A DNA stretch of 54,818 bases from Ochrobactrum sp. CGA5 (GTDB lineage: Bacteria; Pseudomonadota; Alphaproteobacteria; Rhizobiales; Rhizobiaceae): positions 1-54,818 of the forward strand of contig NZ_VCIG01000016.1 in NCBI RefSeq assembly GCF_006345815.1, read 5' to 3'. Below the pieces are notes generated by a model that worked only from the letters and a program-made list of their open reading frames with translations, ran no database searches and was not told the DNA's origin. Position 1 is the stretch's first letter, and every line of letters begins with the position of its first letter. Shown here piece after piece: positions 34,794 through 42,794 of this stretch. Made by a program: the position numbers and the translations under genes.

Positions 34794-35869
34794 CACGCGA
34801 TCCTTTTCACCAAAGTAGCGTTTCCTGGGCTAAGGGTCGCCCCGACCACCTGCCACGTCCCGAAGCCAATACCGCCACTATTGGCAGTAGTTCCCGCCAA
34901 ATCCAGATCGGACCCCGCGACAGTGCTGTACGGCTGAATGGTCCCTTGTAGAATTTTCTTTGCGAATGCGTACCCGCCAACAGGCAGTGTTTCCGCAAGC
35001 ATGTAGTCTTTTGTTCTGGCGTAAGATTGGCTGTCTACGTAAGTCTTGACATTGCCCATGCCGCTGACCTCAAGCCAGCCGGGGATATTAACTTTTCCAG
35101 AGCTGAATGCCTCCAGTATTGCACTGCCAGAATAGCCATTAGCAACGCGCCACCCGCCATCAACCGTGTCAGAAATGTTTGCTTCCATCCGATAGCCGAT
35201 AACAGCCCCCGGAGAAATCATGTAAATTTTCGGTATTACTGCGCGGACTTCGAAAGTAGAGATAGTTCTTAATGCGCCAGTTAATACGCCGCCACTGAGA
35301 TTAAGCTTTCCGTCCAATGCATTCTGCGTGGCAGTGCTGATAGGCTTATTGGCGTCAGACGTGTTGTCAACATTACCAAGTCCAACGTCTGCCTTGACGA
35401 TCCAGCTTTTGATCCACGTTTTTATGTTCCCCCATGTAATTTTATACATGGTCGAACCGCCAGCCTCGACACCCGCAACAAAATCACCATCTGCGGGCGT
35501 GGCTTTACCGTTTGCGGCGGCGACTGCCGCCCCAACACTGGTCAAATTAATCAAGGCTTTGACCTTTGACCAAAGCACCCGCTTTAGATTACCCTCATCT
35601 TCGCTATCGGTCACAACTACGCCGTCAGCATCAACAGGGGCGTCTTTCAATGGTGAAGCGAGAATATCAGCGCTGGCAATAGCGCCTAGATTTTCGCGTG
35701 CGTCTGTCGCGTTTGTCGCGCCCGTCCCGCCTGCCGTGATCGGTCGAGGATTATTCGCGTCTGCTGTAAGATCATCGACCAGTGCATTGTAGGGCGCACT
35801 GCGGATGGTTGTATCTGGCACACCCTTGGTCCCGGCTGGCGGGGTATAGACGCCGTCTGTACGTGGCAT
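34793..35869 (-). CDS. Tail fibre/receptor-binding protein
   Basis: The 358-residue protein shows repeated fibre motifs: PITAGGTGATNATDARENLG (the GGTGAT-AxxNLG module of many fibres) and VGLGNVDNTSDANKPISTAT. These are followed by a probable receptor-binding C-terminus of about 150 residues with GGYAFAKKILQGTIQPYSTV and a SGGIGFGTWQVVG end. The ATG at 35869 (MPRTDGVYTPPAG) follows GGAGA; another ATG 12 nt upstream is possible. Its ribosome site lies right behind a strong terminator, so expression is not a simple continuation of the late transcript. The C-terminal part is the likely host-range determinant. Confidence 0.82.
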   Translation of the reverse strand: MPRTDGVYTPPAGTKGVPDTTIRSAPYNALVDDLTADANNPRPITAGGTGATNATDARENLGAIASADILASPLKDAPVDADGVVVTDSEDEGNLKRVLWSKVKALINLTSVGAAVAAANGKATPADGDFVAGVEAGGSTMYKITWGNIKTWIKSWIVKADVGLGNVDNTSDANKPISTATQNALDGKLNLSGGVLTGALRTISTFEVRAVIPKIYMISPGAVIGYRMEANISDTVDGGWRVANGYSGSAILEAFSSGKVNIPGWLEVSGMGNVKTYVDSQSYARTKDYMLAETLPVGGYAFAKKILQGTIQPYSTVAGSDLDLAGTTANSGGIGFGTWQVVGATLSPGNATLVKRIA

Positions 35870-35882
35870 GGCATTCTCCATA

Positions 35883-35910
35883 GAAAAAGCCGCCCAAAAT
35901 GGACGGCTTG
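35883..35910 (-). terminator. Rho-independent terminator/attenuator before the tail-fibre gene
   Basis: On the minus strand AAGCCGTCC, a 5-nt loop and GGGCGGCTT (9-bp stem with one G-T pair) are followed by TTTTCT. It lies just before the fibre ribosome site and ends any leftward transcript coming through the moron region. Confidence 0.7.
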
Positions 35911-35980
35911 AGCCTCATCGTGATTGATTTTTCTTGGCCGAAATGCATTCAATCATCCCGTTCATTCTCTGGGGGATTTC

Positions 35981-36340
35981 ATGAAGTACCTTATTCTCGC
36001 TGCATCACTGTCGCTTATAGCTGGCTGTTCTTCCTTAACCGACGCTCAAGGCTCCTGCCAAACTCAGTATTCTGACTACAGCCAAATGTGGGATTGCATT
36101 CGCGGGCGCGTGAAATCCGGCACAGCAGGCATGATGAATAATGATGTCGGAATGCGCTACATGGCTTTCGGTGATAACCTGAACGAGAAATACAAAGCTG
36201 GTCTGATCAGCAATTCGGATGCTAAACTGGCTTTATCGCAAGAGTTAGTTCGCGGGAATAGTGATTTCAACGCAAAATACAAGCCAACAACCTGCACAAC
36301 GCGCCCGGTATTTGGCACATTGCAAACGAGTTGCTACTGA
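35981..36340 (+). CDS. Moron gene 1: small lipoprotein, unknown function
   Basis: This gene is on the plus strand, opposite to all late genes. The ATG at 35981 follows GGGGGA. The 119-residue product begins with a lipoprotein signal (MKYLILAASLSLIAGCSS; lipobox LIAGC, Cys16), followed by a small cysteine-containing domain with YSQMWDCIRGRVKSGTAG, MAFGDNLNEKYKAGLIS and a C-terminal CTTRPVFGTLQTSCY. I do not recognise a family. Its stop shares a base with the start of a membrane-protein gene (TGATG). Independent orientation and promoter, plus envelope location, are typical of lysogenic-conversion or superinfection-exclusion morons; this role is inferred only. Confidence 0.75.
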   Translation: MKYLILAASLSLIAGCSSLTDAQGSCQTQYSDYSQMWDCIRGRVKSGTAGMMNNDVGMRYMAFGDNLNEKYKAGLISNSDAKLALSQELVRGNSDFNAKYKPTTCTTRPVFGTLQTSCY

Positions 36341-36567
36341 TGAACCAAATAGAGCACGACCAGAACGAACCCAAGATCGACCGCGACCCGTTTCCGTGGT
36401 GGCTGGGGTGGACGTTGGTTGCGCTGGGTTGGGTCTGGTATCTCTATTTCCGAGACTTCGATTGGCCGTCTCTTGCGCTTGGCGGGTTTACTGTCGGTAT
36501 GCTGACGTGTTGGGCTATCGAGAAGACGGGGAACCGCATTCCCGATAGCTGGCGGTCAAAGCATTAA
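36340..36567 (+). CDS. Moron gene 2: small two-helix membrane protein
   Basis: The 75-residue product has two membrane segments, PWWLGWTLVALGWVWYLYF and WPSLALGGFTVGMLTCWAI, joined by a short acidic turn, with a charged N-terminus (NQIEHDQNEPKIDRDP) and a basic C-terminus. It is translationally coupled to the lipoprotein gene (TGATG) and ends 4 nt into the convergent ejection-protein gene. The pair probably acts together in the cell envelope. No family recognised. Confidence 0.7.
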   Translation: MNQIEHDQNEPKIDRDPFPWWLGWTLVALGWVWYLYFRDFDWPSLALGGFTVGMLTCWAIEKTGNRIPDSWRSKH

Positions 36568-38663
36568 CGGTTAGGCCTGACCGTGATTTCCAGTGGCGCG
36601 CGCCGTTCCTGTCCAAGTACTCGGGGTTGAACGCCGGAACCCGATCCCAAAATCATTGACCGAAGCATATCGCGTTTCTGCGCTGTAATTTGCTTGCGGC
36701 TCACGGCCCGATCAAGAATATTCAGCGCCGTTTCTGGATCGGTTTCCGTCAGCGCCTTGCCGACGCGGCTCAGTACCCCAGAGGGCAAGCCTTTAGCTTG
36801 GTTCAATCCGCGCATTGCTGTGCCTATTGCGGCGCCCTTCCAGTCGCCGTGCAACAGGCTATTGAACACGCCGGGATCGAATTGCGCCATTTCAGCGGCG
36901 TCAGCGAGATTATCCGCTGTTTTTGAACCGCCCATCGCTTCATTTGCCGTTTCGAACATTTTCTGTTCCCGAGCAATTCGGCGTGCCATCTGATTTGCCT
37001 TGTCGGGCAAAGCGAAGACAGGAAACTCCTGACCGGTCTTTTCTGTCAGCAACATGCGCGCCTTGTTCGTCGTTGGCGATGCCGAAGCCGCTTCTATCCG
37101 TGCAATCCATGGATCGGCATAGCCAGACCGAAAAGCAGCCTGTTCACCGGGGCTCATGCCGGTAAACGTGTCTATGTTGTCGGCTGCTCGCATTCGGCTC
37201 GATGCCGCACCGGTTCCGGTATCAATTGCGTCTATCACCTTGCTCTGGCTTTTGAAGGTATCATTCGCCGCCCGATATGCAGGAGACGCTTTTTCTAATG
37301 CCTGATCGAGCTGGGCGTTCAACATCCCGAGAACCCGGGCGCGGTTGCCCTCTCCGGCCCTTTGTGCGCGCTGCACTGCATCGCTCACATCGGTTTTCAG
37401 GTTCAAGGCACGGGTGAAATCAGAGAGAACCGACTTCCCATCTGTCATCCGGTTCTTGTAACCGGTGAGCGCCTTTTCAATACTGTCTCCTGCGATTTCA
37501 TCCGCTGGAGAGACAATCTTTTGAACTCCCGGGCGGATAATGTCATCGATATGCTGAATGACTGGCGACAGATCGACCGCACCCGCATTCTGCCGAGCAG
37601 CCCGGTAATTCTGATTGGCAAGCGTGTCACGTGCTTCCGTCAAGAAGGCTGACCGCTGCGCCGCTGTATCGGTCGCGCCAAAACCTTCCGCGAGAGTGTT
37701 CGCCAACCGGTCTCCCTGCCCAGTCTGGCGTCGAACAAGCTGCTCCATGACTTCCTGTCGGGCCTCGTTCGGATTGCGCACTACCGTAGAAAGCATGCGG
37801 CGTCCGGAGTGGCCCAAGGCGTCTGCTACGGTGAACTGATCCTGTCCATCTGCGATAGCGTTCCTGATGGCCTGAGCAACCTTCTCTTTTGAGCTACCCG
37901 AACGGCTCAGCGCGGTTTCCAGTGCCTGATCGGCATATTTCTCAGGATTGAGACGGGATGCTATCGGAGCGAGCATTGGTTTTGCAACGGCAGAAACTCC
38001 GGCGACCGCCACCGGCGCGGCAACACCAAGAGCACCGCCCGTTAACCCACTATACCCAGCTTGCTCTAGTCTGTTAGCGATCCCACCTTCACCGGAGCCG
38101 AAACCTTGACCGGCGCCAAGAATAGCACCGTCAACACCCGAACCGAACGCGACACGCCCGAGACTTTTCCCGGCATTCGCGGCATTGGTCGCCAGCGAAA
38201 GGCCACTCCGGGCCAGCCCTGCGCCGCCAGCAACGCCACCGGCCAACTGACCGCCAAAGTGATAACCGAAACGGTTTTCGCTGTCGGCCTGATCGATACC
38301 GCGTTGCCGAGCCAGCTCCTGATCGTAGTCGCCCAAATATCCAAAGCCAGTCCCAAGGCCTGCTGCAATCTCATCAGCAAAGCCGAGGGAAAGCATATCG
38401 GCTGCTCCGCGCATGGCCGTATCCACTTTGCCCATGAACGAGTTTCGAGCGCTGTCATCGGGATTGCGCACCACGGGGTTCCGTGTCATGACTGACATTT
38501 CGTCAAGCCCCTGACGCATTTGCGGCGTGATCTGATCGGCAGTCGTGGCGGTAGGCTGCGATGCGCCAAGGTGACGTTGCAGGGCATCGAAAGCACCCTG
38601 CTCGTTGTCGCCCTCGATCTCGTAGACGGAACCGTCAGGCCCGGTAATTTCGAATTTGGCCAT
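36564..38663 (-). CDS. Putative internal virion/ejection protein C
   Basis: This 699-residue protein is rich in glycine and alanine in its first third (FGYHFGGQLAGGVAGGAGLA, SGLTGGALGVAAPVAVAGVS), with amphipathic and possibly membrane-inserting helices. A long charged helical region follows (about 240-560). Large Gly/Ala-rich helical proteins after the tail hub gene in podoviruses are ejected with the DNA to form a channel through the envelope. The ATG at 38663 follows AGGAAGG; a GTG one codon upstream would give an ATGA-like overlap. It is the last gene of the main virion transcript before the opposed moron. No enzymatic motif was seen. Confidence 0.68.
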   Translation of the reverse strand: MAKFEITGPDGSVYEIEGDNEQGAFDALQRHLGASQPTATTADQITPQMRQGLDEMSVMTRNPVVRNPDDSARNSFMGKVDTAMRGAADMLSLGFADEIAAGLGTGFGYLGDYDQELARQRGIDQADSENRFGYHFGGQLAGGVAGGAGLARSGLSLATNAANAGKSLGRVAFGSGVDGAILGAGQGFGSGEGGIANRLEQAGYSGLTGGALGVAAPVAVAGVSAVAKPMLAPIASRLNPEKYADQALETALSRSGSSKEKVAQAIRNAIADGQDQFTVADALGHSGRRMLSTVVRNPNEARQEVMEQLVRRQTGQGDRLANTLAEGFGATDTAAQRSAFLTEARDTLANQNYRAARQNAGAVDLSPVIQHIDDIIRPGVQKIVSPADEIAGDSIEKALTGYKNRMTDGKSVLSDFTRALNLKTDVSDAVQRAQRAGEGNRARVLGMLNAQLDQALEKASPAYRAANDTFKSQSKVIDAIDTGTGAASSRMRAADNIDTFTGMSPGEQAAFRSGYADPWIARIEAASASPTTNKARMLLTEKTGQEFPVFALPDKANQMARRIAREQKMFETANEAMGGSKTADNLADAAEMAQFDPGVFNSLLHGDWKGAAIGTAMRGLNQAKGLPSGVLSRVGKALTETDPETALNILDRAVSRKQITAQKRDMLRSMILGSGSGVQPRVLGQERRAPLEITVRPNR

Positions 38664-41056
38664 CACTGAACCTTCCTAATCGTGTAGCCGTTGATTTGAA
38701 CGCCGTCGCCGTTCGGTACCTGCTCAGGCCGCTGAGCCTGCGAGCCCGCGCCTACGCCGGCCTGACGCCTCATCTTCACCATTCCCTGCGAAACGGCGTC
38801 GCGGAAGTCCTTCAGGGCATTGCGGAAGTCTTCCTCGTTCAGCGCGCGATCCATGCGCGCCATAGCCGCTTCAGCCTTCGCTCCCTCAATTTCGGTGATC
38901 TGGCCGCCACCCTTGAGCATACCGAACGCTTGAAGGAACGCGCCGCCCTGGAGCTGGCGGAGGCGGGAAAGTGCATCCCGACCACTGGAGCCAAGCGACC
39001 ACGAAGGGCGGTATTGATCAACAGGGCCGACGATGGAACTCAACCCGTCAGAGGCAAGAAGGCTGTCAATCTGGGAAATGGTCTGTTCCGCCTGCTGCAA
39101 ATCGCCGGGAAGAGACGCAGCCGCCTCGCCCTGAGATTTGCCGATAGCGGCCTGCGAAGCTGCTCCTGCCACGTCTTTCGGGATTTGTCCGACCGGCTGG
39201 CGGGTGATCGGATCGAGCAATACGAAATGCGTCCCCGCATCAAGCTTAATCGGCTCTTTCGAGAGCGAAACACCTTCGGGCAACTGCGATTGGACAACCT
39301 TACCGTTCTTCCCAAGCTGCAACAGGACGGGGTTCCCGTCCTTGTCAACGCCGTACTGCGGGTTAAGGCCCAGATCGCCGGATGGCGCATTCGGGTTGAC
39401 CGGCAATTCGCGAATTTCGCCGGTGCGCTGATTGTAAAGCCGGTTGTCATCCAGCTTCGACCAGTCAGAGGTTCGCCCACCGAGCGCTATTTCCTGCTCA
39501 AGCCTGCGCATCTGAAGTTGCCGCATGGGATCGGCCATTTGCTGGCGCTGTTCCATTTCCTGCTGGAACATCATTTGCGCAATACGTTTCTGTTCCTCAG
39601 GGACAAACGGATTGCTCAGAACTTCCCCGAGCAGTTGCAGGCGATTATTGTTCTGCGGCGCGGCTTGTGGCTGTACCAATGCACGATCCATATAAGGCGC
39701 GGGCGGGAAATAGCCAGATGCGTTAGCTACCTGCTGCGGAGCCTGTCCTTGCGGAGCCAGAGCGCCGCCGAACGCCACATCGTTCTGGCGTAGCAGTTCA
39801 GCAGATGGGCCAGTTGGCGCTTGCGGAGTCGGCTGTTGTGGAAGTGCAGCCATCTGCTGCGGTTGTCCACCTTGAAACTGCATGCCGCTCGCCGCTGACA
39901 GTTGCGGATTGCCGGTAAAATCGTACGGAGCAACGGCAGGCGGAGCCGCGACACGCTGCGCGCCTTCATCGACAAATCGCAATCCACCGTCATCATAAGT
40001 CAGCTGTGGCCCACCGAATGTAGCGCGAGCGCCGTTGGCCGTTGCGTTCCCTCGCGATGCGTCAGGGTTGTAATCCCCTGCGCGGATCATTGCGCCGCCG
40101 ACCGGCCCGGTCGCCTGTCTCGCAAACTCGATATCAGCCTGAGTAACATCAGCATTCGGCCCGAAAAGCGCTACAGCTTCGTTCGACGCAGAACCAAGAC
40201 CGATAGACGGGTCCAGACTGGCAACTTGAACACCCTGCGGCTGCGGCTTATTCCCCGATCCAAGCAATGCAAGCGCCTTCTGACGATGGCCTGTCATCTG
40301 GTTTTCCCACTTGTCCCGCACATCGCCCGGAGCGCCGCCGTTATTGGCGTCTGACGCGGTATAGCGGCCCGGAGAACCGGCGTTGATGGTCGAGTATAGG
40401 TCAAGCCCGCTCATACCTGGCTTAAATCCCGACGAACGGAAATAGTTGGCAACCGCACCATTCGGGCCAAGCTGCGATGCGATAGGATCATTCCAATCAA
40501 CACCATATTTTTCAGCCTGCGGTTCCCCGAACTGAATAAGTCCGCGATGCTGGCCGTACTGGGTGCGAGGCCCCGCCTTTGTCGGATCAAAAGTGCCAGC
40601 AGTCTCATATGAAATCGCCGTGGCAAGATCTACCGGATCAGCGCCAATAGCCTGTGCTGTCTCGATAATCCCGTTTCGAAGAGCGTCGGCATTCTCACCG
40701 AAATTAAACTTGCCTTGAGGAACCGTGCCGGTCGCCGTGGCACTCGTCGGGGAGCCACCAGCGGCAACGGAAGATGGGTATGCTCCGCCAGCACCGCCAA
40801 ATCCGCTCATAAGCTGACCAAACAGCGCATTGCCCTTCTGACGCTGCTCATCTGCATATTTCTCGCCCTGATTGATACGGCGCTGTTCAAGAGCCGCACC
40901 AAGGCCGTCACCCAAGGCATATAGCCATCCGCCCGGACGCGAATAGTCCTGCGGACCACCACTCATGAGCTGCTGGACGCGGCGGCGCGCTTCCTGCAAC
41001 TGTTCGGGCGTTTTGTAGGCCGTGCCCTGACCGAAAATGAAAGATGGAACCGCCAT
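38663..41056 (-). CDS. Putative internal virion protein with transglycosylase-like domain
   Basis: This 797-residue protein has an N-terminal helical part, a lysozyme/transglycosylase-like segment (about 115-260) with DPVDLATAISYETAGTFDPT (possible catalytic Glu151) and QYGQHRGLIQFGEPQAEKYG, then a very Gln/Pro-rich low-complexity middle (about 370-480) and a helical C-terminus (QAEQTISQIDSLLASDGLSS onwards). Podovirus ejection proteins often carry such a domain to locally open the cell wall during DNA entry. It begins directly after the preceding stop (TAA-ATG). The catalytic assignment rests on a loose pattern and is tentative; that it is a virion protein is better supported by position. 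Confidence 0.7.
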   Translation of the reverse strand: MAVPSFIFGQGTAYKTPEQLQEARRRVQQLMSGGPQDYSRPGGWLYALGDGLGAALEQRRINQGEKYADEQRQKGNALFGQLMSGFGGAGGAYPSSVAAGGSPTSATATGTVPQGKFNFGENADALRNGIIETAQAIGADPVDLATAISYETAGTFDPTKAGPRTQYGQHRGLIQFGEPQAEKYGVDWNDPIASQLGPNGAVANYFRSSGFKPGMSGLDLYSTINAGSPGRYTASDANNGGAPGDVRDKWENQMTGHRQKALALLGSGNKPQPQGVQVASLDPSIGLGSASNEAVALFGPNADVTQADIEFARQATGPVGGAMIRAGDYNPDASRGNATANGARATFGGPQLTYDDGGLRFVDEGAQRVAAPPAVAPYDFTGNPQLSAASGMQFQGGQPQQMAALPQQPTPQAPTGPSAELLRQNDVAFGGALAPQGQAPQQVANASGYFPPAPYMDRALVQPQAAPQNNNRLQLLGEVLSNPFVPEEQKRIAQMMFQQEMEQRQQMADPMRQLQMRRLEQEIALGGRTSDWSKLDDNRLYNQRTGEIRELPVNPNAPSGDLGLNPQYGVDKDGNPVLLQLGKNGKVVQSQLPEGVSLSKEPIKLDAGTHFVLLDPITRQPVGQIPKDVAGAASQAAIGKSQGEAAASLPGDLQQAEQTISQIDSLLASDGLSSIVGPVDQYRPSWSLGSSGRDALSRLRQLQGGAFLQAFGMLKGGGQITEIEGAKAEAAMARMDRALNEEDFRNALKDFRDAVSQGMVKMRRQAGVGAGSQAQRPEQVPNGDGVQINGYTIRKVQ

Positions 41057-42340
41057 TTATTTGCCTCCAAGAGCAAGGCCGTAATCGACCTGAAGCAATC
41101 CGTCAGGGCGCTTTGAAACAGCTGCTGGCTTTTTCTTCTGAACCTGTTGAGCCAACAGGCCGAGGTGCTTCGGTGCGCCGTCTGGCTCGTCGCGATAATT
41201 GTAGAGATAGACGTTCTGGCCTTTGATCTTGCCGACCTTTTCAACGTCCTTCTTGGCGCGCTCATCGGAAAGGAAGCCAGCAGGCAGACCCTTAGCAACC
41301 AAACTGCCGAGACCGCCAAGCAGGCCGTTCATCTGGCTCATCTGCTGATTGTACGCGCCCAGATCGTTCGCATATTTCTGCTGAACCAGCCCCGCATAAT
41401 CGACGGTCGGAATGCCCGAAATCTGAGATCCGCCAAACTGCGGCTTACTGACCTGCCCACCATTCATAAGAGCGGTGATTTCGTTGATCGGTCGAGCGCG
41501 TTCCTCATACCGCTCATTTAGAGCCTGTTGGCGCTGCGTGTTGGCCGCGTTGAACTGTGCCAATTGCGAATTCAGCAGCTGATCCAGAAGCGCATTGTTT
41601 CCACCAATCGCCGTGTTTTTGTTCTGATACATCTGCTGTTTTGCAGAGTTGCCAAAGCTCGCCTGATCGCGAGAGAGGCCAGCAAGGCGGCTCTGTTCCT
41701 GACCGGCTGCAAGAAGCACAGAGGTGCGCTGATCATTCACACCCTGATCAAAATTGCGCATTGCCTCGCGATAGGCCGTAGTTCCCAGCTGAATGCCCTG
41801 ATTGGCAAGCCTCTGCTCCAGCGCTGCGCGTTCCTGATCGATCTTGGGCTGTAAGCGGCCCATCATCGCATCCTGAACGGCCTGCTTATCGGTTGAAAAA
41901 TCGTCAATGTAACCGGTCTGTAAATCTGGACCGCTTTCGAACTGCTGATAGTTCGGATTGGTGATTTTTGACGCATCTCCCCCGGCAGGAAGGCCATCCA
42001 GATTTATAGGCTGTCCGAGAAGACCTTGAAGCCGCCCCGATTGATCGCGTGCCAGCTGAGCAAGGTTCAGACTTGCTGCATTGTTGGCGTCTGCGATGGC
42101 CTGCTGTTCCGGCGAATACGAAACCGTGTCTGTAAATGTCGGGATCTGGTACGATTTACCCGAACTTGGGTCAAAAACCGTCTGTGTTCCTGTTTGCGTC
42201 CGCGTCAGCGTGCCATCTGGTGTCACCTGATTTGGTTGCTGAAACCATGCGTTTGCAGTCGCGGTGCTGATATTCGTGCCGGTCTGGGCCGCTGCGGTTT
42301 CCTTCGGATCTGGAGCCTTGGGCGCTTTGGGTTTTCCCAT
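41057..42340 (-). CDS. Virion protein with C-terminal S74-type intramolecular chaperone domain
   Basis: The 427-residue protein begins with a proline/lysine-rich tail (GKPKAPKAPDPKETAAAQTG) and a long Gln/Asn/Ala-rich helical body. It ends in about 70 residues typical of peptidase S74/endosialidase chaperone domains (358-427: SDERAKKDVEKVG, YLYNYRDE, HLGLLAQQV, then KRPDGLLQVDY). S74 domains drive trimer folding of fibres and spikes and usually cut themselves off at a serine; the first residue, Ser358, fits such a site. Its position beside ejection proteins rather than the fibre suggests a trimeric tail needle or internal protein. ATG 42340 is clear. Confidence 0.72.
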   Translation of the reverse strand: MGKPKAPKAPDPKETAAAQTGTNISTATANAWFQQPNQVTPDGTLTRTQTGTQTVFDPSSGKSYQIPTFTDTVSYSPEQQAIADANNAASLNLAQLARDQSGRLQGLLGQPINLDGLPAGGDASKITNPNYQQFESGPDLQTGYIDDFSTDKQAVQDAMMGRLQPKIDQERAALEQRLANQGIQLGTTAYREAMRNFDQGVNDQRTSVLLAAGQEQSRLAGLSRDQASFGNSAKQQMYQNKNTAIGGNNALLDQLLNSQLAQFNAANTQRQQALNERYEERARPINEITALMNGGQVSKPQFGGSQISGIPTVDYAGLVQQKYANDLGAYNQQMSQMNGLLGGLGSLVAKGLPAGFLSDERAKKDVEKVGKIKGQNVYLYNYRDEPDGAPKHLGLLAQQVQKKKPAAVSKRPDGLLQVDYGLALGGK

Positions 42341-42341
42341 A

Positions 42342-42794
42342 CTACACCTGCCTTTTATGGAAGCGGTTCGAACGCCATGCGTCGTCCGTCAGTGTGAAAA
42401 TGATTTCCGCCTCGTCCCGGCCTCGCAGTCGGGGAATGCGGGTTGAAGTGAAGCCGTAGGCACTCGCAATTCTGCACATGGGTTCGTTTCGTTCCGACAC
42501 CCGCAAAACGACCATCTGACAGGCGATCTGTTCAAAGGGATAAGTGAACATTGCATGGAGGGTTTTACGTGTCAGCCAACGCTTGCTGACTGAAGCAGCC
42601 GACATTTCGATAACGGCGCTTTCGGGACACCAGTTATGATAAACCACCCCCGCAATGAGTTGGCTTCCGTCAACAACACCCATTGTAGTAAAGTTGGCAA
42701 ACCCGCGCTCACATCCCGGGATATTGGCAGAAACAAAGCTCGCTATGCCCTCGTTGATTTCGGGGCATGCATCCCCTCCGTAGACGATAATCAT
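42342..42794 (-). CDS. GNAT-like acetyltransferase inside the virion transcript
   Basis: The 150-residue product fits a GNAT-like N-acetyltransferase fold: GVVDGSQLIAGVVYHNW (strands 2-4), IEMSAASVSKRWLTRKTLHA (the strand 4 and helix 3 acetyl-CoA region, without a canonical Q/RxxGxG loop) and VVLRVSERNEPMCRIASAYGF (strand 5 and helix 4, like EVxxxNxxAxxLYxxxGF). Similar small GNAT-like proteins lie between tail genes in several podoviruses; their target is unknown. It overlaps the tail hub gene by 4 nt (ATGA). Confidence 0.68.
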   Translation of the reverse strand: MIIVYGGDACPEINEGIASFVSANIPGCERGFANFTTMGVVDGSQLIAGVVYHNWCPESAVIEMSAASVSKRWLTRKTLHAMFTYPFEQIACQMVVLRVSERNEPMCRIASAYGFTSTRIPRLRGRDEAEIIFTLTDDAWRSNRFHKRQV

